A stretch of 28,268 nucleotides of DNA from Reclinomonas americana ATCC 50394 (taxonomy: Eukaryota; Jakobida; Jakobea; Jakobida). Positions 1-18,009 of the stretch are shown piece after piece (positions within the stretch are counted from its first letter, which is position 1; every line of letters begins with the position of its first letter). The stretch is from NCBI GenBank assembly GCA_048213135.1, contig PS015112.1:39680-67947 (forward strand), read 5' to 3'. Position numbers and translations under genes: made by a program. Below the pieces are notes generated by a model, which ran no database searches, was not told the origin of the DNA, and saw only the letters and a list, made by a program, of their open reading frames with translations.

Positions 1-1936
1 GCTGGCCATTCAGGAGCTGCTCGACAATCGCATCTTCAAGAATTTCGGCGTGGTCGCCTTCTCCAGCTCCTCCGGCAGCGGCTACCCGACGTTCCACCTC
101 ACGCATCGCACGCATCTGGAGGTGTTCGACATGGTGTACTACCCGGTGCATTATTTGCACGGCCATTGCGATCCGTGGATCTTTGAGTTGCGGGAGATGG
201 GGGAAGGTAGTGCAGGAAGAGAGGGCGGAGAGGAGGATGACAAGGAGAATGAGAGAGGGGATATTCAGAAGATGAACGCAAAGAGTGGCGACACAACAGG
301 GAGAATGAGAGTGAGCGGGAGAGAGAGAGTGAGTGTGTGTGAGAGAGAGAGAGAGAGTGAGCGGAGACAGAGTGTGTGAGCGGGAGAGAGAGATGGTGAC
401 ATCAATAGAGGACGAGGAGAATGTGAGAAGCTCATAGTGAGGTCGTGAAGAGGATGTTCGCAAAGAGGGGCAAGAGACAGGAGAAAGATGAGTGCGGAGT
501 GAGAGACATGAAGGCGGAACGAGAGTGAGAGAGGGAGAGAGAGTGAACGAACGAGAGACGAAGCGCCGAGAGATGAGTGACAGGAAAACTGAGAGGGAAG
601 TCTAACAGAGTACGAGATGACCATGAACACGAAGAATAGCGACATAGACCGTGAGAACGAGAGAGAAACAAAGAGATACGGATGACTGCATAGGAGGACG
701 AAAAGTCTACTGAGAGAACAAGCACAAAGGACTCGAAGAGGTGAGAGAGAGAAAGATATCTCTCTTCGTTTCTCTCTCTCGCTCGTGCATTCTCTCGCTC
801 CAACTAGCTGTCTCTCTCGCCTCTCTTTGCGTTTATCTTCTTCTTGTTGTCTCTCTAGCATCTTGTCCTGTATTTCTTTCACCCATTTCTCTTCTTTCTC
901 TCTCACACACTTCAGAGAACTTGGTGAATATGCAGAGAGAAGAACTAAGAAAATGAACGCAAAGAGAGGCGGAGCAACACAGTGAGAACGAAAGAGTGTG
1001 TGAGAGGGAGAGAGAAAGGAAAAGAGGTTGGTGATTCTTGTGCTTTCTGTAGACTTCCCGCATCCTCGTTTCCTCTCTTTCGCGCGAGAGAAACCTGCCG
1101 CGATACTGAAGTCACCAGACAAGCTGAGATGATGTAAGATCCCTTCCCTCTTACTCCGCATCCTCGTGTCCTCTCTTTCGCGAGAGAGAAACCTGCCGCG
1201 ATACTGAAGTCAGATGATGCAAGATCCCTTCTCTCTTACTCCCTTCTCTCTCTTACTCCCTTCTCTCTTACTCCCTTCTCTCTTACTCGCTTCTCTCTTA
1301 CTCGCTTCTCTCTTACTCGCTTCTCTCTTACTCCCTTCCCTCTTACTCCCTTCCCTCTTACTCCCTTCTCTCTTACTCCCTTCCCTCTTACTCCCTTCCC
1401 TCTTACTCCCTTTTCTCTTACTCCCTTCTCTCTTACTCCCTTCTCTCTTACTCGCTTCTCTCTTACTCCCTTCTCTCTCTTACTCCCTTCTCGCTTACTC
1501 CCTTCCCTCTTACTCCCTTCTCACTTACTCCCTTCTCTCCTTTGGCAGCACCTACGCCGTGTTCGAGGCAGCCGTGTCGCACCGCGGCATTCGAATTCAC
1601 AACCACGCCGGCAACGTACCGACGCGCTACCCCATCGAGGACACACACCGCGTGCAAGAGTTGCACACGGTGTGGCGCCAGCACATCTACAAGTGGCTGG
1701 AGGCGCGCGGGCTGCTGCCGTCGTTCGCCCCCAAGTGGGAAGACATTCCCAAGAAGCGACTGGAGATGTGGGACTACGTGCACCTCATTCGGTACGGGCC
1801 CAACGGTCCCGGTCCCGGTGGTGTCGGCTCCGACACGGCCATTGAGGTGCCGGATGCGCCGCCACAACCTCCTGCCGACGGCACCGGCAAGGATCAGGAT
1901 AGCAACAACGACAACAACAACAACAATAACCCATAG
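1..1936 (+). CDS. 3' end of a putative glycosyltransferase-like protein (partial)
   Basis: Two coding blocks are visible: an upstream exon open from base 2 to about 206, and a terminal exon from 1549 (after a pyrimidine tract and CAG) to the TAG at 1934-1936. The first block contains GYPTFHLTHRTHLEVFD followed by HGHCDPWIFEL. This resembles, from memory, a protist family with a YPTF...H..IF...DP.LFEL pattern and a GT-A-like fold; I cannot confirm the family. The terminal exon carries HNHAGNVPTRYP and a Trp/Arg-rich stretch, then a Gly/Pro linker and an Asn-rich tail. The exact donor is unresolved: the good-looking GTAGTG at 207 is out of phase with the 1549 acceptor, and the only in-phase GT nearby (187) is weak. 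The 5' part lies outside the window. Coding nature is fairly sure, function is not. Confidence 0.6.
1061..1253. repeat. Direct tandem duplication of about 83-96 bp
   Basis: The segment starting CATCCTCGTTTCCTCTCTTT at 1061 recurs from 1159 with the shared core GAGAAACCTGCCGCGATACT. The second copy lacks about 13 bp after GAAGTCA. Both copies run into the TTACTCCC sequence that seeds the minisatellite to the right. Confidence 0.85.
1225..1540. repeat. 15-bp minisatellite, unit TTCTCTCTTACTCCC
   Basis: About 20 tandem units of 15 bp with point variants (TCTC/CCCTC, CTCC/CTCG). As the unit is five codons long, the plus strand stays open and would encode repeats of SLLLP/SLLLA, in the same frame as the terminal exon that starts at 1549. 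Its pyrimidine content and place next to the acceptor suggest it is an expanded polypyrimidine tract rather than coding. Confidence 0.9.
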
Positions 1937-2080
1937 TCTCTCTCTCTCTCTTTCTCTCTCTCTCCCTTTATCTCAATAGATTGAATTTCTCCTTTCGCCA
2001 CGCGTGGGGTTTCTCCGGGAGCCAGACCGAAGAATCTCTTTTTTGTTGTGATTGCTGTGCGCGTGTTGAGCGTGCACGCC

Positions 2081-3715
2081 ATGGGTTCTCTCACGTCGTG
2101 CTGCTCCGAGCAGCCGACTGTCACAGTGGTCGTTCTGGGCGAGCGCAGTGTCGGCAAGAGCGCACTGACTCGAGAGTTTGCGGTGAGTCTTTGATTGTGT
2201 GATTGTATTTTCTTCATTTCAAGACAACTGTGCTGATCTTGTGTGGGTGGTGGCGCAGCGCATGTCGGGTATGCTGGTCACCAGTGGCACCATGTCGACC
2301 ATCGACAAGCTGGAGCCGATCGCCTACCGAGTTGAGTTTTTTTGCGATGCTCGAATCTGAACGCGTGGTCTCTCTGACCCGATGTGTAGGAGGGCTATCT
2401 CAACACACACAACATGGATCTGTCGGTGGATTGGTGCGTGTATGTTGGAGTAGAGCTGCCCGCCATTGACAGTTTGCTGAGTGGAGGGGGACAACGACAA
2501 GGTTGGACACAGCCTCGTACAGCGACTATCTGCAGGCGCGCCTGCGCGCCAATACCATCACTTTCCGCCCCGACATGGCCTTTGTGTTGATGTACAGCAT
2601 CACCAATCGCCACTCGTTTGCCATTGTCGACAAGGTGCGCGGTGATTATTGCGGGTTGAGTCTGTCTCTGGTCTTGACATTGTCGTGTGATGCTTGCAGA
2701 TCGCCACCGACCTCGATCTCCTGCTTGGTGGCGCTGGAGGACGGTACGTGGTCATTGGAAACAAGCTCGACGTTGTCCGCGACGAAGGCGAACAAGCGCG
2801 TGCCGTGTCTGTGGAAGAGGGCATGGTTTGCATGTGTTCTCTTGGGAGATGATTCTTGCCCCGCTGAATCATCTTTGAAAAAGGATTTTGCCGACGCGCT
2901 CATGGCGCCATTCTTGGAGTGCGCTCTGGACGAGCGATTCAACAGCCACTTGGCCGTGGAGGTGGCGGTGTCGATGGCCTGTCGAGCGTTGCGTTCTTTT
3001 CGGTCATCCCTTTCTGCTCGGCGTTTAATCTTCACGGTCTTGCAGGTCTCGCTCAAAACGCGTGCACCCGTTCATGGACGAACATCTGGCGTGCTACGAG
3101 GCCATGTCGCCGGCCAACATGAGCCACTTCCTCAAGCGACGACGCAGCAGTCTGCAGGGAGCGCAGCGCGCGGGTGCCGTTGTGGTCACCGAGCGCCACA
3201 GCGCCTTTGACTCGTTTGCCGGCTTCCACCAGTCGGCGGCTCCAGCCGACGGCCACAACCATCATCATCATCATCGCCACCAGCGCGAGCACCATCGCCA
3301 CCATCACCGAGATGAGACGCATGAGCATTTGCGCGAGCGGTATCAGGCGCAGGAGCAGGCGGCGCCGCGGCTGGAGACCGTGCGCAGCCGACCGACTCTG
3401 GTGTACAAGCCCGCTGCCGCCGGGACGCCGAACTCGTCGCTGCTGGCCCACGCCGACGAAGTGGACGAGGCCGACGAGGACGAGGAGGCGGCGGAGGTGA
3501 CCGATGTCGACACGTTGTTTGTGCGCAAGCTGCAACCGGCGGAGAAGAAGAAGCAAGGGGAGGAGCAGCAGCAGCCGGTGGTGTATGTGCAGGAGAGGTT
3601 TGTCGATGAGCTGGAGGAGCACGCAGCGGTGGTGGATGCCGAGGTTCACGCGGCGAGATCGGAGCAGGATGAGGGTGATCAGGAGGGGATGAAGGGCGAG
3701 AGGCAAATTATGTAG
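2081..3715 (+). CDS. Ras-like small GTPase, divergent, with long C-terminal extension
   Basis: Seven exons: 2081-2182, 2259-2330, 2390-2433, 2487-2634, 2700-2825, 2884-2987, 3046-3715. Phases agree throughout and give about 421 residues. The P-loop GERSVGKS lies at 20-27; the G3 box reads LDTASYSD (80-83 is DTAS where Ras has DTAG, and the catalytic-Gln position is Tyr); G4 is NKLD at 143-146; G5 is FLECAL at about 174-179 in place of the usual SAK. The start MGSLTSCC offers Gly2 and a Cys pair as in N-myristoylated/palmitoylated proteins, and there is no C-terminal CAAX. Residues from about 200 onward form a tail with a His-rich tract (about 3256-3330) and acidic stretches. The exon 3/4 junction is the least certain. 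A membrane-anchored switch, possibly slow or unable to hydrolyse GTP, is inferred. Confidence 0.85.
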
Positions 3716-4329
3716 CACGCGGAAGAGAAGAGTGAAGGGTGGGTTTGTTGAGAAAGATAGAAGGCACGGGGGTTGTGAGGGAGAGCACTATTGTGGGAAG
3801 CACGGACACACGGTTGGTCGCCTGTTCGCCTCGCCAGCAGCGCATGAGGTGGAGCGCATCGAGAATTCCAAGCTGGGCGCCAGGAACGAGTGGTGGCGAA
3901 CGCATGCTCAGACAGCTTCCTGCACTCAAACAACGAGCTCATTATCAACTTGGGATAGGCGAGCGTGCTTGATTGGCTATGTCTCCTGCGCAGAAAGCTG
4001 TGCCTCTGGTGTGATAGTCCCAGTCTTTATGCGATGCAGATCTCCATTGCAGTTCTCATTGCTCGAAGATCGAGAGCGAATCACACACAAGATACCCTGC
4101 CGCTGCCCTCAAGACTGGTGTTGTGGATGTGGTTCGACAGCTCTTGAACTCAAACAATGTTGCACAGGACCATTCGAATTCGAAAAGTCTGCAATGTGGT
4201 TTTCCCTGCTATACTTGGCACTTTCCTTTGAGAGAAAAGCCTCGGCTGGCAACCAGGAGCTTCAGCGCACCAAACTTCGGAGCATGTCATGTTTGTCATG
4301 CATGTGTCCTCCTTCACATTGGTTTTCTC
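3716..4329 (+). other. Intergenic region between the GTPase and the first GT31-like gene
   Basis: About 610 bp holding the GTPase 3' end and presumably the promoter and 5' UTR of the next gene. Several frames are open over 60-220 codons but show no recognisable domain, no paralogue support and no good splice signals. I see no clear promoter element. Confidence 0.5.
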
Positions 4330-7908
<3,579 letters not shown>

Positions 7909-7956
7909 AAAAACAACGAAATTGCAATGTGAAGAAGAGATTTGAATATTCTCTCA

Positions 7957-12032
<4,076 letters not shown>

Positions 12033-13021
12033 GACGAGTCGGTGAGTGGGTGTTGCGGGTTCGGTTAATAATTGGTGGTGGATGCTAATTTGCCCTCTTC
12101 CACAAAAGATTACTTTGTGCGCGATGATTCCTCGCCGGCCTTGCGCGCGACCACGAATCTAGCCACGAGGCGCTGGTGCGCCTTATTTTACTCTGTGGAC
12201 TATGCTTGCCTGCTTCAGGAGGTCAACTGTTATTGCGTTTCTCTTTGTGACTTTATTAGGCGCAACATTGTTTAATTGGAATTAACGAGGCACAATGAAT
12301 TGGAACCCACAACAAATGAACGATCTGCGATGTCCTCCCGCTCGCATCGCCAGTGACCCCCTCCATGTTGGTCACCGAAAGTGCGGTCACATCCCACGCC
12401 TGTGTCATGTCGACACGACTGCAGGACGACAAACAATCCTTGCACCGTTGAATTAGGCAATCAATTGCATAGAACGGTTTTTCTGCATCACATCGATTGA
12501 ACGAGAGCAGACTCGTTGCGTGCCCGCACACTCCCCTGCACACGCAACTCACAATGCACTCTTTGTTGCACACACGCAACAAACACCATACTGTTGGTTG
12601 CCGTTGTTGTCCGCTGTGTTTTACAGTGACGCGCGGTGCACAAACTACACTCACACGCACACTCTCTCTTTCTCTCTCTCCCCTCTCCTCCACCACACTC
12701 CCCGCCATCGCCCTTTGCATCTTCTTGTCTGACACGGGAAAGGAGTGCATCGCATCCCACAGTGGCAACCGTGGGGTCACGTGCACATAATTCAGGCATG
12801 GTGCAGAGTGTACGATTCTTGTCGAGGCAACTTTGTTGCGCAAACAAGTTTCTCCCTGTCTTCTTCATACGGCAACCTCGATCGCACAAAAACCACACAC
12901 ACATACACACACATCTCACACACTCTTTGAGCGCGGAGACCACTCATTCTCATCGCTCAACAACTGACTGCGCCGACTGTCACGTGCCACACCAGAACAT
13001 CAACGAACACGGCCGCGGATC
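12033..13021. other. Intergenic region between copy B and the histidine kinase gene
   Basis: About 990 bp without a convincing gene. An intron-like segment with donor GTGAGA (12029) and TGCTAAT plus a pyrimidine tract before AG (about 12108) lies over the copy B stop, so part may be 3' UTR. A Cys-rich minus-strand frame (12256-12843) crosses a CT tract and has no domain, paralogue or splice support. Confidence 0.5.
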
Positions 13022-16000
13022 ATGGAGGACAGGGCGGCATCGCAGTCATCGATGGTGGCCGCCGCCATGCTTCATCCCACCACCGACTTGCTCCCTCAGT
13101 GCAAGATCACGCGGTGAGTTGTCCCTCTCCTCATTTGGTTTGTCCGTTCCTGTGTGTGTTCGGATCGGTGCTCATCAGTCGCCACAGAGTCCTCTCCGCC
13201 ATGGCGCTCCCGCTGCTCAGCGCCAGCTTCGCCATTCACGCGTTTTTCTACGTCCCTGCGGCGTACGTTGTGTGGTGCCTGCTGCTGGCCATGGTCACCA
13301 TTGGGATTCTCGCCTCGCTGCCGCCACCGGATTTGCTCCCGCGAACGAGTGACACCAGCACGCCAGAAGCCGGGTGAGTGCGTGGGGGCCACATAGTGCT
13401 TGCCATCTCTCTGCTTCTTAACCCCTCGCACACGCAGACACTCGCGATCGTCAGCCTCCCGAGCCAAGGGAGGGCGCCGACGATCGGCCAGCAACCAGAG
13501 AATCCGGCAAGACAGTTCGAATTCTCTTGGAGCCGCAGTGCACGCCTGTGCCGAGGCGTCGGCTTCACTTTCGGCATCTAGCCTCGTCGACACGGAGTCT
13601 GTCAACGCCACCGTTGTCAGTGCCAGTGCCAGCGCAATCGCGCGGTCCGACACACTGGGCTCTTTCAGCTCCGCCTCCATGTCGACCTGCAGTACCATGA
13701 GCGACCCGCTGACGATGACGCCGTCAGTGCAGGCGGCCTCCTCCTCGGCCGCGTCATCCATGTCAGTGACCGACTCGATGGGCAGTGGCAGCGCCAGTGT
13801 CTCGGCAACGGCCTCGGCCAGCGCCAGCTGCTGCGGCAGCAGTGTAGCTGGATCCGCGAGCACGAGTACCTCTGTGTACTCGGGAAACAGCAGCAGCACC
13901 GCGAGCAGCTTCGTGTCCACTGCCTCCTCTGCAACTGGGCTGCGGTGTGCTGCCACCAGCTGCACTCGCACCTGCGCCAGAGGCATCATACACGCCCACA
14001 CAGTTCCGTTTGTCGTCGCATCTTCTCGTTCCTCCAAAAAACTTGCTCATGCTTGTTTCCGTTTTTGTACCCTGACCCTCTTCTCTGATGGTGTCGCGCA
14101 GTGGTTTCGACGCCATTCCACATGCATTCTTGTGGTCGCTGCGTTGGTGGCTCACACTCTGCGACTGCTTGTGCCCACGGACTTTCCTGTTTGGTATGTA
14201 CTCCTGTGGACATGTCCGAATCACCCAGCATCTCATACTTTCCTCCTCCAACTATGTAGGGTGTTCAGCCTGCCCCTGATGCTCCAATTGGGACCACTGG
14301 TGCGATGTGGAGCCGCCTCTGTACTCGTGCACACCTACGTCGTTCTCAGCACTGGCGTCACTATCTGTGTGCAACTGCACGGAGACATGGTGCGTTCCTA
14401 ATCCTCGTCTCATTTGGTTGCTTTTTGCGCCTCATCGTCGTCGCACAAACACACACAGCTGTGGACGGCGGCGCTTTTGGTCACCATTGTCGTGTTGAGC
14501 ATCTACAACTCGGCGTGTGTGGCATTCACCAAGGGCACCGTCGCCAACCTGCTGCGTTCCAATCGCGGCCAGGAGGAGCTGCTGGCGCACATGTCGCACG
14601 AGCTGCGAAATCCGCTTTTTGGAATCATGGCCTCATTGGACTTGCTGGATGAGGGGCGCCTGTCGCCCGACGATGCCGAGATGTTTCGTAACATCAAGTC
14701 CAGTGCGCGGGTGGTGAGTGAACGCGGTAGTTCGCTGGCGACTGATTCGTCGCCAAACTCACATTTCTGTGGTTTGTGCAGATGCTGGATATCGTGTCAG
14801 ACCTGCTGTCGCTGATGAAGCAGGTGAGGGCCGAGGAAATATATATGCGAGTCAAGAACTTCTGTGCATTGATACTAAGTAGTCTGTGTTTGCATCACAG
14901 AACAAGACCGGCTCGAGCGCACCCGGCCTCCACGAGACGCTGACATCGGTCCGTGACGATGTGCGCTCCAGCATGGAGTGCATGCAAGGCATGGCACGAG
15001 TCAAGGGCTTGCATCTGCGCTGTCGCGTCGCCAACAGTGTGCCGCGCATGATGATGCTCGACTCGCTGCGCTTGCGCCAAGTCCTCCTCAACTTGTTGTC
15101 GAATGCGCTGAAATGTTGCGCACATTTTTCTGCCAGCGCCGGCCTGCGCACACCGCATTCGTCGTGCGCAATGGACTTATCCCTCTGTCTCCCCTCCCGA
15201 ACAGTCACTGACAAGGGATTCGTGGAGGTGCGTGTCAGCACCCGCCCGCATGTGCAAAAGGAGCAGGCCGACAGCAGCAACACGAAGCACACTCACGAGT
15301 TGGTGGTCGAAGTCGAGGATTCGGTGAGTACGCAGTAGTGGTTCAAGTTGACGGACTCCGTTGCTGATGTGCGATGCAGGGCCGAGGCATCCCCCAAAGT
15401 GAACTCGACACGGTGTTCATACCGTTCCGCCAAGGCAGCAACACCAGCAACCGCGAGTACCAGGGAACCGGCATTGGTGAGTTCTTTTTCGGCCTGCTCC
15501 TCTCCGCCGCCCCCTTCGCTTCGGCCGACTGATAATGAGTGTGTGCGCAGGCCTCGGACTGGTGGAGCAATTCGTCAGCTTGTGGCACGGACGGCTGTCG
15601 GTCGCCAGCGAGTTGGGCAAGGGCACGACAATCGGCTTCACAGTGCCATACACGGCCGAGTCCGATGAACCGAGGAGCCCATCGGTGGTCGCACGGTCGT
15701 CGACCACCGTGTCATTCCGCAAGCCACATCTGGTGCGCTCCATGTCGGCCGAGAATACGAGTTTTTCGTCCAACTCGCACTCGTCACACTCCGTCGCCTC
15801 GTCGGCGTCGGAGAGGGGGTCGCCGACCGGCGCGTCCGCCTCCTCCGCCGTGTCAGCAGCAACGCTGCAGGGGGCGCCAGTTCTGTCAATGGCAGCCTCC
15901 AGCGAGACGATGTACACGATGCACTCGCTGGACGAGGTTCTCAGCGCCGGGCACTTTCGCCTGCCGATGCACCTCTCGCACTGCCACCACAGCCATCGCA

Positions 16001-16716
16001 GCCATCCGCACCTACTGCACCGACATCGCAGCCGCGGTGAGCGACTGGCGGCGGTCCCGCGACCTCGCTACCGCGGTGGCCTCGACGACCTTGCGCGGTC
16101 ATTGTCGGCACCAGCCGATTGTTCGCATGCCCACACTGTGCGGCCGCGATTGTCTGTGTGCCTGGTCGAGGACAATGCGGTGAGTGAGTGAGGGAGTCGC
16201 ACAAACCATCCATCCCCGCCTGCCAGCCACCACTCACCGCTGCTCACACAGATGATTCGCCGCCTGCTGCATCGAGTTCTTGCCAATCACGGCACCTTCG
16301 ACCTGCAAATACACGTGCTCTGCGACGGCGACGAGTTGGTGGAGCACATTCGCTCGATTGTTGGCGACGCGGGTGGCGGCAGTGGCAGTGGCGGTGTCAC
16401 GAAAATGCCCGACCTGATCCTCACCGACGAGCACATGAAACGATTGAACGGCACGCAGGCTATTGCCATGGCCCGCGCCACGTTTGAGCAGCACGTCGAG
16501 TACAACAGTCACCTGCAGTGGCCACTGGTGGCCCTAATGTCTGGAGACGACCTACTCAGCAAACAACGACCGGACAACGAGGTCGACAGCAGCGATCGAC
16601 TCGACTTGTCACTCGTAGATGTCGCCCTCACCAAGCCCGTCGACACCTCCAGTTTGGACGACGTCCTGCAGCGGGCGTGGAGACGACAGGCTCCCCGCCG
16701 GATCAACACTGGCTGA
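13022..16716 (+). CDS. Membrane-bound hybrid histidine kinase with receiver domain
   Basis: Eleven exons: 13022-13113, 13188-13373, 13438-14193, 14260-14389, 14459-14713, 14782-14823, 14901-15114, 15205-15323, 15380-15476, 15551-16179, 16252-16716; in phase, 994 residues. A 99-nt in-frame piece (14003-14101) ending in a good branch/AG may be spliced out, giving 961. Exons 2-5 hold about six hydrophobic segments; a Ser/Ala-rich insert of over 150 residues separates the second and third. The H box is HMSHELRNPLFGI (His codon 14597-14599). N box RLRQVLLNLLSNALKFT, G1 DSGRGIP, F-box-like FIPFRQGSN and G2 GTGIGLGL are intact. After a Ser- and His-rich linker comes a receiver: LVEDN, acceptor Asp in DLILTDEHM (16426-16428), Ser in ALMSGDD, Lys in LTKPV (16633-16635). 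Autophosphorylation and His-to-Asp transfer are expected. No PAS, CHASE or other sensor domain is seen; the downstream phosphotransfer partner is not in the window. Confidence 0.93.
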
Positions 16717-16813
16717 AACATTTTCCTACAAAACGACTAATGAAGACTAAAAAGAACATATATAACATGAGCGATGTCTCTCTCTCCATTGTCGTCACAA
16801 CAAAGAAGTTCGA

Positions 16814-17816
16814 TCATCTCTCTGGCTCGGCCGGGAGCGACAAGACTGCATCGTTCAGTGGCCACAACTCCATCTGTGCTGGGGCGTCGGGCGCAGACAG
16901 ATTCGTAAACAGGACCACCTCGGAGGTGGTGTTCCAGCGTACGGAGCTCGATCCCTTGCGGCTGTGCGGGTGGAGAAGGAGAAGAGAGAGGAGGAGGAGA
17001 AGGGAGGAGAGGAGAGGGGAGAGAGAGGAGAAGGAGAGGGGAGAGAGGAGAAGGAGAAGGAGAAGGGAGGAGAAAGAGAGAGAAGGGGAGAGTTTGAGAA
17101 GAGATACGAGAAGGGATAAGAAAAGAAGAGATGAGATGAGAAGAGAACAGGAAAGAAAAGAACAGACAAGGGGCGAGAAGAGGAGAGGTGAAATGTGATG
17201 GGAGGAGAAGAGATGAACATAATGAGGCGAGAAGAAGAAAAGAGAAGAGCGAACAGAAGAAAAGAGAGTGAGTCAGTAACGAATGAGAATGCAAGAAAAG
17301 AAAAATATGACGGAAGAACTTGCCTGGTCTTCTTGAGGCTACTCTTGCGCAGCGGTGCGTCGCTATCGGTGGATGAAGCGACGGTCTTGATCGAGGACGG
17401 TCTGATGAGGCGCGAAGTGAGCTTACAAACAGAAAGATAGAGAGAAGCACAAAATGCACTTGAGGACGATCACAACGCAACATTACGGTCTTTCTCGGCG
17501 TCGACGGTTGCATGGATGGCGGGTGGGCGGCTTTGCGCGGCACTGGCGAACGACGCACAGCGGCAGCGAGCTCGCCAAACCCGGTCTTGTTGGCGGTGCG
17601 CTTGAGCGGGGCCGACGTGGCCCTGCGCGAGAGAGGAGAGAAGGGGATGAGTGTGGGAGCATAGAGATGGAAAGAGAGAGAGCGTGGGGGCAGAGAGAGA
17701 TAGAGAGAGTGGGGGAAAGTGAGAACGAGAGAGAGACATAGAGAGAAAGAGACAGAAAGAGAGAGAGAGTAAGAGAAAGAGAGAGTGAGAGTGAGAGAGA
17801 AAGAGACACACAGAGA

Positions 17817-17848
<32 letters not shown>

Positions 17849-17974
17849 CAGAGCGTGGGGGACGAGAGAGACAGAGCGTGGAGGAAAGAGAGATAAGTGA
17901 GACAGTGAGAGAGAGAGAGAGAGTGCGTGCGTGTGTGACGGAAAGGGGGAGAGAGAGAGGCAAGAAGCCAGGAG

Positions 17975-18009
<35 letters not shown>

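Larger units (their letters stand above)
207..1548 (+). other. Long low-complexity intron of the first gene
   Basis: This 1.3 kb stretch lacks convincing coding sequence. Its left half (about 230-740) is GA-rich on the plus strand, the opposite purine/pyrimidine bias to most other introns here. Its right half (about 740-1548) is CT-rich and ends in a 15-bp minisatellite and a clean TTTGGCAG acceptor. Long open frames on both strands here are products of low complexity. The boundary at 207 is approximate. Confidence 0.6.

Noticed and set aside
265-1161. 298-codon minus-strand Ser/Leu/Arg-rich open frame
   Set aside because: Entirely low-complexity GA/CT sequence; both strands are open because the repeat lacks stops.
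1225-1540. Regular repeat considered as a CRISPR-like array
   Set aside because: Units are contiguous 15-mers without spacers, in a eukaryotic intron.
7909-7956. Polycistronic transcription with trans-splicing as in kinetoplastids
   Set aside because: The 48-bp spacing hints at it, but all genes have many cis introns and no shared acceptor or leader pattern is visible before the starts.
12256-12843. 195-codon Cys-rich minus-strand open frame
   Set aside because: Crosses a CT tract, has no signal peptide, domain or splice context, and no paralogue.
13096-14037. 313-codon minus-strand frame opposite the kinase Ser-rich exon
   Set aside because: Antisense shadow of a GC-rich Ser/Ala exon; the plus strand joins in phase with a complete kinase.
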